A DNA stretch of 64,000 nucleotides from Methylobacterium hispanicum. GTDB taxonomy: Bacteria > Pseudomonadota > Alphaproteobacteria > Rhizobiales > Beijerinckiaceae. The notes beneath the pieces are model-generated. The model saw only the letters and a list, made by a program, of their open reading frames with translations. It did no database searches and had not been told where the DNA came from. A program made the translations under genes and the position numbers. Shown here piece by piece: positions 8,085 to 17,958 of the stretch (position 1 is the stretch's first letter; each line of letters starts with the position of its first letter). The stretch spans positions 42,592 through 106,591 of the forward strand of contig NZ_BPQO01000025.1 of the NCBI RefSeq assembly GCF_022179285.1, given 5' to 3'.

Positions 8085-9319
8085 GGATCTGCTTCGTCAG
8101 CCGGCGCTACTTCCCGGCGATATCCGGCATGAGCGTCTACGCGCAGAACCTGCTGCGCGAACTGGTCCAGGCCGGCCACGACGTCACGATGATCTCGCAG
8201 TACCGGGGCGATGCCTTCGGCACCCGCGTCTACGGCGGCGGCCCGCCCCCGTCCGTGCCCGGCGTGCGCGTGATCGGCCTCGAACAGCTCGGCGAGCAGG
8301 AGAGCGGCGACTTCGAGCGCGACATCGACACGATGGTCGGGACGATCTGTGCCGAGCACGCGCGGGCCCCCTTCGACGTGCTCCACGCGCAGTACGGCTA
8401 CCCGACCGGCTGGGCGACGCTCCTCGCCTCCAAGCGCCTCGGCGTGCCGAACGTTGTCTCGATCCAGGGCGGCGACGGGCACTGGGTCGGCTCCTGCTGC
8501 GAGACCCACCGGGTCGCGATGTGCGAGGTCCTGGCCCACGCCAACGCCCTGCTGATCGGCGGACGATCCTTCGTGGAGGAGGTCTGCGAGCGCCTCGGCT
8601 CGGATCCGGCCCGCTTCACCATCGTGCCGGGCGCGGTCGACACCGCGCGCTTCACGCAGGGGACGGGCGACGGGCTGCCGGCCGCCCATGAGGGGCCGGT
8701 GCGCCTGTTCTACCACGGCCGCGTCGACCGCCGGAAAGGCGTGCTCGACTTCATCGAGGCGCTGGCGCTGCTCCGGGAGCAGGGGACGCGCTTCGCGGCG
8801 ACCATCTCCGGCATCGGGCCGGACGTCGATCCGTCGCGGGAGCTCGCCCAGCGCCTTGGATTCTCCGAGGACGCGATCCGCTTCACCGGCTACGCCGACT
8901 ACGCCACGGTGCCGGACCTCTATCGGGCGGCCGACGTCTTCGTCTCGCCGACCTACGCGGAGGGTTTCTCGAACACCATTCTCGAGGCGATGGCGGCGGG
9001 GCTCGCCTGCGTCTCCACGCACTCGGTCGGTGTCTCGGACTGCCTGCGCGACGAGGAGAACGGGCTGCTGGTGAACCCCGGCGACGTGCCGGCGCTGGCG
9101 CGCGCGCTCACCCGGATCGTGGAGGACGGGCGGCTCCGCCGCCGCATCGCGCAAGCCGGACTGGAGGAGTGCCGCCGGGTCTATTCGTGGAGCGCGGTCG
9201 GCCGGCAGATCATGGAGGTCTACGCCGCGGTGCGGGCGGAGGCGCCGCACACGGACTTCGCCGAGGCGTTGCCGCACGATCCGGCCTGCCGCTTCCGCGC
9301 CGAGCCGCACCTGCTCTGA
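8081..9319 (+). CDS. GT4-family glycosyltransferase
   Basis: A 412-residue GT-B fold glycosyltransferase. The N-terminal acceptor domain begins ICFVSRRYFPAISGM and contains the glycine-rich VSIQGGDGHWVG. The C-terminal donor domain has FYHGRVDRRKG and the retaining-GT E-x7-E motif in EGFSNTILEAMAAG. GT4 includes MshA, which adds GlcNAc to inositol 3-phosphate in mycothiol synthesis, and the gene order (inositol phosphate synthase, GT4, PIG-L deacetylase) matches that logic. The donor and acceptor cannot be read from sequence. ATG 8081 overlaps the previous stop by 4 bp, and the next gene follows after 21 bp. Confidence 0.88.
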   Translation: MRICFVSRRYFPAISGMSVYAQNLLRELVQAGHDVTMISQYRGDAFGTRVYGGGPPPSVPGVRVIGLEQLGEQESGDFERDIDTMVGTICAEHARAPFDVLHAQYGYPTGWATLLASKRLGVPNVVSIQGGDGHWVGSCCETHRVAMCEVLAHANALLIGGRSFVEEVCERLGSDPARFTIVPGAVDTARFTQGTGDGLPAAHEGPVRLFYHGRVDRRKGVLDFIEALALLREQGTRFAATISGIGPDVDPSRELAQRLGFSEDAIRFTGYADYATVPDLYRAADVFVSPTYAEGFSNTILEAMAAGLACVSTHSVGVSDCLRDEENGLLVNPGDVPALARALTRIVEDGRLRRRIAQAGLEECRRVYSWSAVGRQIMEVYAAVRAEAPHTDFAEALPHDPACRFRAEPHLL

Positions 9320-9340
9320 CCGCACGAGACCGTACGCCTC

Positions 9341-10105
9341 TTGCCCACAGCCCTCGCCCTCTCGCCCCATCTCGACGACGCCGCCTTCTCGTGCGGCGGG
9401 ACGCTGAACCGGCTCGCAGCGAACGGCTGGCGGGTGGTGATGGCGACGGTGTTCACCGCCTCGGTGCCCGATCCGCGAGGCTTCGCGCTGGCCTGCCAGC
9501 TCGACAAGGGGCTCGGGCCGGAGATCGACTACATGGCGCTACGCCGGGCCGAGGACGCGGAAGCCGCACGCCATCTCGGCATCGCCCCGCCCGTGCACCT
9601 GCCCTTCCGCGAGGCGCCGCACCGAGGCTACGGCTCGGCGCCGGAGCTGTTCGCGGCGCCGCGGGCGGACGACGCGATCGCCGAGACGCTCGCCCCCGCC
9701 CTGGCGGACCTGATCGCCGGGACCGCGCCGGACCTCCTCCTCGCCCCGCAGGCGATCGGCGGCCATGTCGATCACGTGCGGATGGTCGAAGCCCTGCGCG
9801 GGCTCGGCTACGCCCTGCCGGTCCTGTGGTGGCGCGATTTTCCCTACACGGTGCGGACGGCCGAGCCGAAGCAGCCCCTGGGCGCGCTCTTCGTCGACCT
9901 GCCCGAGATCGTCTTCGCGCTCGATGCGGCGGGGGAAGCCGCCAAGCTCCGGGCCTGCGCCGCCTATGCCAGCCAGATCGGCTTCCAGTTCGGCGGCCCG
10001 GCCGGTTTGGAGGCGCGGCTGGCGCAAGAGGAAGGACGCGAGCGCCTCCGCCTCTCCGGATCGCCGCCGCCGGACCTCGCGGCGCTGCGCGACGGGACCG
10101 GATGA
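9341..10105 (+). CDS. PIG-L family deacetylase
   Basis: A 254-residue zinc-dependent N-deacetylase of the PIG-L/LmbE family. The diagnostic metal motif is at the N-terminus, SPHLDDAAFSCGG (H-x-DD), and the second motif, GGHVDHVRM (H-x-DH), is in the middle, so an active enzyme is expected. Family members deacetylate GlcNAc-inositol (MshB), GlcNAc-malate (BshB) and GlcNAc-PI. The only start placing the metal motif correctly is TTG 9341, because the frame is closed by the glycosyltransferase stop at 9317-9319. The stop overlaps the next gene by 4 bp. With ino1 and the GT4 gene it predicts a GlcN-inositol-like intermediate (inference). Confidence 0.88.
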   Translation: MPTALALSPHLDDAAFSCGGTLNRLAANGWRVVMATVFTASVPDPRGFALACQLDKGLGPEIDYMALRRAEDAEAARHLGIAPPVHLPFREAPHRGYGSAPELFAAPRADDAIAETLAPALADLIAGTAPDLLLAPQAIGGHVDHVRMVEALRGLGYALPVLWWRDFPYTVRTAEPKQPLGALFVDLPEIVFALDAAGEAAKLRACAAYASQIGFQFGGPAGLEARLAQEEGRERLRLSGSPPPDLAALRDGTG

Positions 10106-10749
10106 CCGGGCTCGCGCCCGACCAGCCGAAATCCCTGCGCGATCCGGCGGCGCTCGCCGCGCGCCGTGCCCTGGTGGATGCCCCCCACATCGCCCCCATC
10201 CGCGCGCTCGCCCGGCGCATAGCAGACGAGCGGCGAGCGCCCGTCCCCGACCCCGATCCGCTCGACGGCGGCGTCAACGCCCGGATGCTCCTCCTCTTGG
10301 AGACGCCGGGCCCCGCGGTCGTCCGCACCGGCTTCGTCACCCGCGACAGCGCCACCGGCACCGCCGCGAACCTGTTCCGCTTCCTCGCCGAGGCCGGCAT
10401 CCCCCGGGCCGACACCCTGATCTGGAACGTCGTGCCCTGGGTGATCCACGCCCCCGGCGCGCTCAACCGCGCCCCGCGCCGGGCGGAGCTGCGCGCGGCC
10501 GAACCCTACCTTGGCCCCCTCCTCGACCTCCTGCCCGGCCTCGCGGTGGCGGTGCTGGCCGGGCGCTTCGCCGGGGAGGCGCGTCCCGCGTTCGAGGCCC
10601 TGCGGCCGGGATTGCCGGTGGTCGGCGTGCCGCATCCGAGCCCGACCTACGTCTGCACAGCGCCCGCCGTCCCGGAACGCATCCGGGCGGGGATGGAGGA
10701 GGCCGCCGTCATCCTGCGGACATCTCGCGCGGGCATCGCTGCCTCCTGA
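10102..10749 (+). CDS. Uracil-DNA-glycosylase-fold protein
   Basis: A 215-residue protein resembling the uracil-DNA glycosylase superfamily. LLLLETPGP occupies the place of the usual GEAPG-type motif 1, IWNVVPW follows, and VPHPSP near residue 175 matches the HPSP-type motif. Such enzymes excise uracil from DNA, but the motifs are divergent. ATG 10102 overlaps the PIG-L stop by 4 bp, so it is translationally coupled to a small-molecule pathway, an odd place for a repair gene. It may be a passenger or may recognise a modified base. It is the last gene of the block. Confidence 0.72.
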   Translation: MTGLAPDQPKSLRDPAALAARRALVDAPHIAPIRALARRIADERRAPVPDPDPLDGGVNARMLLLLETPGPAVVRTGFVTRDSATGTAANLFRFLAEAGIPRADTLIWNVVPWVIHAPGALNRAPRRAELRAAEPYLGPLLDLLPGLAVAVLAGRFAGEARPAFEALRPGLPVVGVPHPSPTYVCTAPAVPERIRAGMEEAAVILRTSRAGIAAS

Positions 10750-10953
10750 CGCGGCCGCACAGGACCGTGGAGGGCGCGCGGCGTCGCTGGTCATCGGCGG
10801 CCGCAGGTCCTACATGCGGGCGACAAGCCGCGGCCGAGCCCGCGGACCCGACACACAGGCAGGTTTCCGGGCAGGTCCGCGGATGCCGGCCCGGCGCCGT
10901 CGTCTCGTCGCGAGGCGGGCGGCCGCTCCGGAGGAAGGCGGACAACGATCGGC

Positions 10954-11988
10954 ATGAACGTCCAGGGCCAGCATCGCCCGGCGATCGAGGGGGCCGAGGC
11001 CATCGACGCCGACGCCGCGGCGCGCGGGGCCGGCGTGCCGGAGGCCGCGCGCCCGCGCGGCCGCCGCCGCTACGCCTGGATCGGCACGGTCGCGAGCGTC
11101 GTGCTCTTCGTGGTCTCGCTCGGGGTGCTCTGGCACCTCGCGCAGGACATCACCTGGGCCGACCTGCACGCCGCGATGGCGGAGAAGACGGGCACGCAGT
11201 TCGCCATCGCCTTCGGCTTCGTCTTCGTGAGCTACCTCTTCCTCACCGGCTACGACGCGCTGGCCCTACGCCAGCTCCGGGTGAGCGTGCCCTACGGGAT
11301 CACCGCGCTCGCCTCGTTCACGAGCTACGCGGTGAGCTTCACGCTGGGCTTCGCGCTCTTCACAGCGGGCACGATCCGCTACTGGATCTACGCCCGCCAC
11401 GGGCTCAACGCCGCCAAGATCGCCGCGCTCACGGTGATCGCGGGCTTCACCTTCTGGCTCGGCATGGGCGTGGTGCTGGGCCTCAGCCTCGTGATCGAGG
11501 CGGGCCAGCTCGCGGGGCTCGCCTTCACGTCGATCCGGATCAACCAGGGCGTGGGGCTGGCGGCTTTGGCCGCCGTGCTCGGCTACCTCGCCTGGGTCTC
11601 GGCCAAGCGCCGCAGCGTGACCGTGAGGCACTGGCGGCTCGAACTGCCCGGCGCCTCGGTGTCGATCGGCCAGATGATCGTGGGGATCGGCGACGTCTGC
11701 GCGGCGGCGGCCGTGCTCTACGTGCTGCTGCCGGACGGGCTCACCATCGGCTTCACCACCTTCCTGGCGATCTACGTGCTGGCCGCGATGCTCGGCATCG
11801 CCTCGAACGTGCCGGGGGGCGCGGGCGTGTTCGAATCGACCATCTTGGTCGCCCTCTCCAGCCTGCCGCGCGACCAAGTCCTCGGCTCGCTCCTCCTGTT
11901 CCGGGTCTGCTACTACCTCGTGCCCTTCGGCGTCGCCCTGCTGATGCTCGGCGCCTTCGAGGCGAAGCGCCGCCTGGGCGGCCGCTAG
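10954..11988 (+). CDS. Lysylphosphatidylglycerol-synthase-like (UPF0104) membrane protein
   Basis: A 344-residue integral membrane protein with about eight hydrophobic segments after a basic, Arg-rich cytoplasmic N-terminus. Features of the MprF/AglD-type transmembrane domain are present: FTSYAVSFTLGF, GTIRYWIY and NVPGGAGVFES near residue 285, followed by RVCYYLVPF. In MprF this domain flips lipids, but the aminoacyl-transferring catalytic domain is absent here. It starts 204 bp after the YcaO-containing cluster, so it could have its own promoter. Lipid or glycolipid flipping is inferred from the family; the substrate is unknown. Confidence 0.8.
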   Translation: MNVQGQHRPAIEGAEAIDADAAARGAGVPEAARPRGRRRYAWIGTVASVVLFVVSLGVLWHLAQDITWADLHAAMAEKTGTQFAIAFGFVFVSYLFLTGYDALALRQLRVSVPYGITALASFTSYAVSFTLGFALFTAGTIRYWIYARHGLNAAKIAALTVIAGFTFWLGMGVVLGLSLVIEAGQLAGLAFTSIRINQGVGLAALAAVLGYLAWVSAKRRSVTVRHWRLELPGASVSIGQMIVGIGDVCAAAAVLYVLLPDGLTIGFTTFLAIYVLAAMLGIASNVPGGAGVFESTILVALSSLPRDQVLGSLLLFRVCYYLVPFGVALLMLGAFEAKRRLGGR

Positions 11989-12007
11989 CCGGTGCGGGCC
12001 GGGTGAG

Positions 12008-13279
12008 ATGGGCCGCGACGCCGTCTCCCAAGCCGCCTGGACCGGCGCCGCGCTCGCCGCCGGCCTGACGCTGGCGGCCGCCTGGCTCGTCGGCGCCCTC
12101 GACGGCTCCCTCGTCCTGGCGGCCCTAGCGGCGGCCTGCCTCGGCGGCCTCGCGGGCGCGCGACGCCGGAGCGCCACCGTGCCGGAGCCGCTGCGCCCGA
12201 GCGCCGAGCGCCACGTCATCGCCGAGGCGCTGCTCGCCCACGTGCCCGATCCGGTCATCCTCGTGGACCGCCGCGCGGTGGTGATCGAGGCGAACCCGGC
12301 GGCGCGCGCCCTGCTGCCGGCCATGCGCCTGCGCCACCCGCTCTCCTTCGGCCTGCGCGCGCCCGACGTGCTCGACGGCATCGAGGAGGTTCTGCGCACG
12401 GGCGAGCCCCTCAAGGTCGCCTACGCCACCCGCGTGCCGACCGAGCGCGCCTTCGAGGTGCAGGTCGGCGCGCTCGCCATGCCGGACGGGTCGGGGCCGA
12501 ACGTGGTCCTGTTCCTGCGCGACCTCACCGCGGCCCGGCGCCTGGAGGCGATGCGGGTCGATTTCGTCGCCAACGCGAGCCACGAGCTGCGCACGCCGCT
12601 GGCCTCGCTGCTCGGCTTCATCGAGACCCTGCAGGGGCCCGCCCGCAACGACGCGCCCGCCCGCGAGCGCTTCCTCGACATCATGCGCGCCCAGGCCCAG
12701 CGCATGACACGGCTGATCGACGACCTGCTCTCGCTCTCGCGCATCGAGCTGCGCGAGCACATGCCGCCGACGAAGCCGGTCGATTTCGGGAGCCTCGCCC
12801 GCCAGATGGTCGAGATGCAGGCCCCGCTCGCCGCCGAGCGGGGCGTCGCCGTGACCTTCGCGGGGGCGGGGGCCTTCCCGGTGCTGGGCGAGCCCGACGA
12901 GCTGGCGCGCGTGGTCGAGAACCTCGTGGAGAACGCCGTGCGGTACGGCGGCGGGCGCGTCGCGGTGGGGCTCGCCCGCGCGGAGGGTCGGCACGGCCCC
13001 GAGATCGTCCTCACCGTGCAGGACGACGGGCCCGGCATCGCGCCCGAGCACATCCCGCGGCTGACCGAGCGCTTCTACCGGGTGAACGTGGCCTCCAGCC
13101 GCGAGAAGGGCGGCACGGGGCTCGGCCTCGCCATCGTGAAGCACAGCCTGAACCGCCACCAGGGCCGACTGCAGATCGAGAGCACGCTCGATGTCGGGAC
13201 GACGGTCCGGGTGGTCCTGCCCGCGCGGCCCGAGCCGGAACCGGGAAGCGCGGGGCAGAGGGAGGGCGCGGGGGCGTAG
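12008..13279 (+). CDS. phoR: PhoR-like sensor histidine kinase
   Basis: A 423-residue membrane sensor kinase. Two hydrophobic N-terminal segments (about 10-55) anchor it. A PAS-like domain (VPDPVILVDRRAVVIEANPAA) follows, then the DHp helix with phospho-acceptor His in FVANASHELRTPLASL. The ATPase domain has N box NLVENAVRYGG, DDGPGI and GGTGLGLAIVKH. Architecture and motifs match PhoR of the phosphate regulon, but no phoB, pst or phoU gene is next to it in the window, so the name is moderately supported. It lies 20 bp after the UPF0104 gene, possibly in one operon. Confidence 0.8.
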   Translation: MGRDAVSQAAWTGAALAAGLTLAAAWLVGALDGSLVLAALAAACLGGLAGARRRSATVPEPLRPSAERHVIAEALLAHVPDPVILVDRRAVVIEANPAARALLPAMRLRHPLSFGLRAPDVLDGIEEVLRTGEPLKVAYATRVPTERAFEVQVGALAMPDGSGPNVVLFLRDLTAARRLEAMRVDFVANASHELRTPLASLLGFIETLQGPARNDAPARERFLDIMRAQAQRMTRLIDDLLSLSRIELREHMPPTKPVDFGSLARQMVEMQAPLAAERGVAVTFAGAGAFPVLGEPDELARVVENLVENAVRYGGGRVAVGLARAEGRHGPEIVLTVQDDGPGIAPEHIPRLTERFYRVNVASSREKGGTGLGLAIVKHSLNRHQGRLQIESTLDVGTTVRVVLPARPEPEPGSAGQREGAGA

Positions 13280-13310
13280 GGCCGTGCCCGGACGGACGGA
13301 CGGCCGCCGC

Positions 13311-13350
13311 GGCGGGTGGCGCGGCGGGCGGCGCGGCGGGCGGCGCGGCG
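13311..13350. repeat. GC-only 12 bp tandem repeat
   Basis: About three copies of a 12 bp unit (GGCGGGCGGCGC with one variant position) sit between the kinase gene and the copper promoter. It is pure GC and noncoding in position; its role, if any, is unknown. It could insulate the copA promoter from upstream transcription by forming structure. Confidence 0.6.
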
Positions 13351-13354
13351 GCCC

Positions 13355-13387
13355 TTGACCTTCCCATCATGGGAAGGGCCACATGTT
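13355..13387 (+). promoter_or_regulatory. CueR-type copper-responsive promoter of copA
   Basis: A -35 element TTGACC (13355-13360) overlaps a perfect 19 bp dyad CCTTCCCAT-C-ATGGGAAGG (13359-13377). This is the sequence class bound by CueR/HmrR (ACCTTCC...GGAAGG). The poor -10 (around 13380-13387) is set at an over-long spacing of about 19-21 bp. Long spacers that MerR-family activators correct by DNA distortion are the hallmark of such promoters. The matching regulator gene lies at the end of the operon. Confidence 0.88.
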
Positions 13388-13431
13388 CGGGCATGGAGAC
13401 TGATCCCCGTTCCGCCGGTTCCCGTTCCACC

Positions 13432-15923
<2,492 letters not shown>

Positions 15924-15927
<4 letters not shown>

Positions 15928-16391
15928 GCGAGCAGCGCGTCACCATCGGCGAGGCGGCCCGTCTCACCGGCGTCTCGGCCAAGATGATCCGCTGGTACGA
16001 GGAGACCGGCCTGCTGGCCCCCGCCGCCCGCCTGGAATCCGGCTATCGCACCTACGGCGAGGCCGACATCCACACCCTGCGCTTCGTGCGGCGCGCCCGC
16101 GACCTCGGCTTCAGCGTGGAGGCCATCGCGGACCTCCTCGCCCTCTGGCGCGACCGCGGCCGCCCGAGCGCCGGCGTGAAGGCGATCGCTCTCGAGCAGA
16201 TCGCCGTCCTGCGGCAGCGGATCACCGAGCTCGAAGGCATGGCCCGCACCCTGGAACACCTCGCGGCAACCTGCTGCGGCGACGCGCGGCCGGATTGCCC
16301 GATCCTCGACGACCTCGCCGCGGACGAGCCCCCGCCACCGCCCGTCCCACGGCGCCGGCGGGGCCTGGGCCGGGGCGTCCCGCGCGCGTGA
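15924..16391 (+). CDS. cueR: CueR/HmrR copper-responsive MerR regulator
   Basis: A 155-residue MerR-family regulator: N-terminal winged helix-turn-helix (TIGEAARLTGVSAKMIRWYEE), a dimerisation coiled coil, then the Cu(I)-binding loop with two cysteines in CCGDARPDCPIL, which matches CueR-type proteins. The C-terminus is a proline- and arginine-rich tail not needed for the fold. The ATG overlaps the copA stop by 4 bp, so the sensor is co-expressed with its target pump and very probably acts on the dyad at 13359-13377, giving autoregulated copper detoxification. Confidence 0.92.
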
Positions 16392-16428
16392 GAGCCCTAT
16401 ATCGCCCCCGTGCGGAGGAGGGCGGGCG

Positions 16429-17346
16429 ATGGCGCAGGACCGGCAGGACCCACCGCTCGTCCGCGGCATCGTCGCGGTGAGCCGCACGGTGGCGGATCTC
16501 GGGCGGACAGAGGCCTTCTACCGCGACGCGCTCGGCTTCGCGGCGATCGCACCGCCCGAGCCGGCCCCGGAGCCGATCCTCGCGGCTTTGGGGCTCGCCG
16601 GCACCGCCACGCGGCGGCTGCGGATGCGCCTCGGGCGCCAGAGGCTCGCCTTCCTGGCCTTCGACCCGGCCGGAGCGCCCTATCCGCCCGGGGCAGGCGC
16701 GAACGACCCGGTCTTCCAGCACGTCGCGATCCCGGTGCGCGCCATGGAGCCGGCCGCCGCGCGTCTCATCGCCCACCATCCGGCACCGATCGGCACGGAC
16801 GGCCCGCAGGCGCTGCCCGCATCCTCCGGCGGCGTCACCGCCTTCAAGGTCCGCGATCCGGACGGCCACCCGGTCGAGCTGATCCACTTCCCCGGCGGCG
16901 CGCCGGCCGCGCGCTGGCGGGACGCGCCCGGGCTCTTCCTCGGCATCGACCACTCGGCGCTCGCCGTGACCGATCTCGACCGGGCGCTCGCAATCTTCCG
17001 CGACGCCCTCGGCTTCCGCGTCGTCCAGCGCGGGCTCAACCGCGGCGAGGCGCAGGCCCGGCTCGACGGTCTCCTCGACCCGGAGGTCGACGTGCTCGCC
17101 CTGGAGCCGGCGGGCTCCGGAACGCCCCATCTCGAACTGCTGCACTACCGCCGCCCGGCCGCATCCGGCCCGACGCCCTACGGTCCCCGCGACCGCGCCT
17201 CCGGCCGCCTCGTCCTCGCGGTCCGCGATCTCGACGCGGCGGCGGACGCGCTGGCCGGGGCGGGCTGCCCGGTGCGCCGGGCCGCGGGCGTCGCCTACGC
17301 GGAGGGGCCGGACGGCCATGGCTTGCTGCTGGTGCCGGCGGCGTAA
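16429..17346 (+). CDS. Tandem VOC-domain (glyoxalase/dioxygenase superfamily) protein
   Basis: A 305-residue protein containing two or more vicinal-oxygen-chelate modules. The first runs from IVAVSRTVADLGRTEAFYRDALGF to DGHPVELIHF, the second from IDHSALAVTDLDRALAIFRDALGF to HLELLHYRRP, and a partial third region ends DGHGLLLVPA. Candidate metal ligands (His and Glu at strand starts and ends) are present, but the reaction cannot be predicted: the superfamily covers glyoxalases, dioxygenases and resistance proteins. It starts 38 bp downstream of cueR in the same direction and could be read through from the copper promoter. Confidence 0.82.
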   Translation: MAQDRQDPPLVRGIVAVSRTVADLGRTEAFYRDALGFAAIAPPEPAPEPILAALGLAGTATRRLRMRLGRQRLAFLAFDPAGAPYPPGAGANDPVFQHVAIPVRAMEPAAARLIAHHPAPIGTDGPQALPASSGGVTAFKVRDPDGHPVELIHFPGGAPAARWRDAPGLFLGIDHSALAVTDLDRALAIFRDALGFRVVQRGLNRGEAQARLDGLLDPEVDVLALEPAGSGTPHLELLHYRRPAASGPTPYGPRDRASGRLVLAVRDLDAAADALAGAGCPVRRAAGVAYAEGPDGHGLLLVPAA

Positions 17347-17362
17347 CGGTCCCGGGCCACGC

Positions 17363-17830
17363 TCACACCGGAAGGGCGTTCGTGTACTTCACCTGGCCCA
17401 GCGCGAAGCTCGACTCGATCGAGCCGACGCCGTCGAGGCGCGTGAGCTTGTCCTTCAGGAAGCGCTCGTAGGCGGCGAGATCCGGCACCACCACCCGCAC
17501 GAGATAGTCGTGCCGCCCGGTCATCAGGTAGCACTCGACCACCTCCGGCCAGCGCGCCACCGCCTCGGCGAAGCGGTCGAGTTCCTCCTCGCGCTGGCGC
17601 TCCAGCTTCACCGAGGCGAACACGCTGATCGGCAGCCCGACCTTGGCCTGATCGACCAGCGCCACGTAGCCCCTGAGGATGCCGGCCTCCTCCAGCATCC
17701 GGATCCGGCGGAGCGCCGGGGAGGACGAGAGGCCGACGCGCCCCGCGAGATCCTGGATCGTGATGCGGCCGTCGCGCTGCAGCTCGGCCAGGATCTTCCG
17801 GTCGATCGCGTCGATCCGCCGTTCCGGCAT
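17363..17830 (-). CDS. Lrp/AsnC family transcriptional regulator
   Basis: A 155-residue regulator with an N-terminal helix-turn-helix (IDAIDRKILAELQRDGRI, then DLAGRVGLSSSPALRRIRML) and a C-terminal RAM ligand-binding domain (VVECYLMTGRHDYLVRVV). ATG 17830 is chosen because GAGAAGGAGTG lies just upstream as a strong RBS. It is divergent from an AceE-like dehydrogenase gene. The pair resembles mdeR/mdeB of Pseudomonas putida, where an Lrp-type activator controls 2-oxobutyrate oxidation during methionine breakdown. Control of the neighbour in response to an amino acid is therefore inferred. Confidence 0.9.
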   Translation of the reverse strand: MPERRIDAIDRKILAELQRDGRITIQDLAGRVGLSSSPALRRIRMLEEAGILRGYVALVDQAKVGLPISVFASVKLERQREEELDRFAEAVARWPEVVECYLMTGRHDYLVRVVVPDLAAYERFLKDKLTRLDGVGSIESSFALGQVKYTNALPV

Positions 17831-17855
17831 GAAAGCACTCCTTCTCCGCCCTCGA

Positions 17856-17935
17856 TTGGCAGATCCCGCCGAAATCTCGCGCGCGCACAGCGCATTTGGC
17901 AATTCCTGCTGGCGGTCCGGTGCCAGATTTCCTGC
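17856..17935. promoter_or_regulatory. Three similar sites in the Lrp/E1 divergent promoter region
   Basis: Three related 15-16 bp elements lie between the divergent genes: 17856-17870 (TTGGCAGATCCCGCC), 17895-17909 (TTTGGCAATTCCTGC) and 17920-17935 (GTGCCAGATTTCCTGC). They share a GGCA/GCCA-rATTcCTGC core. Lrp-family proteins bind multiple degenerate sites cooperatively, so these are candidate operators for the adjacent regulator. No protein-binding data support this yet. Confidence 0.45.
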
Positions 17936-17958
17936 GCACCCGACGAGGCTGAAGCCCG

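Noticed and set aside
949..10749. Complete mycothiol biosynthesis cluster
   Set aside because: Only the first steps have counterparts. MshC-like ligase and MshD-like acetyltransferase genes are missing, and alphaproteobacteria normally use glutathione.
13311..13350. GC-only 12 bp repeats as a coding or CRISPR-like array
   Set aside because: Units are contiguous without spacers, the stretch is only 40 bp, and no cas genes exist in the window.
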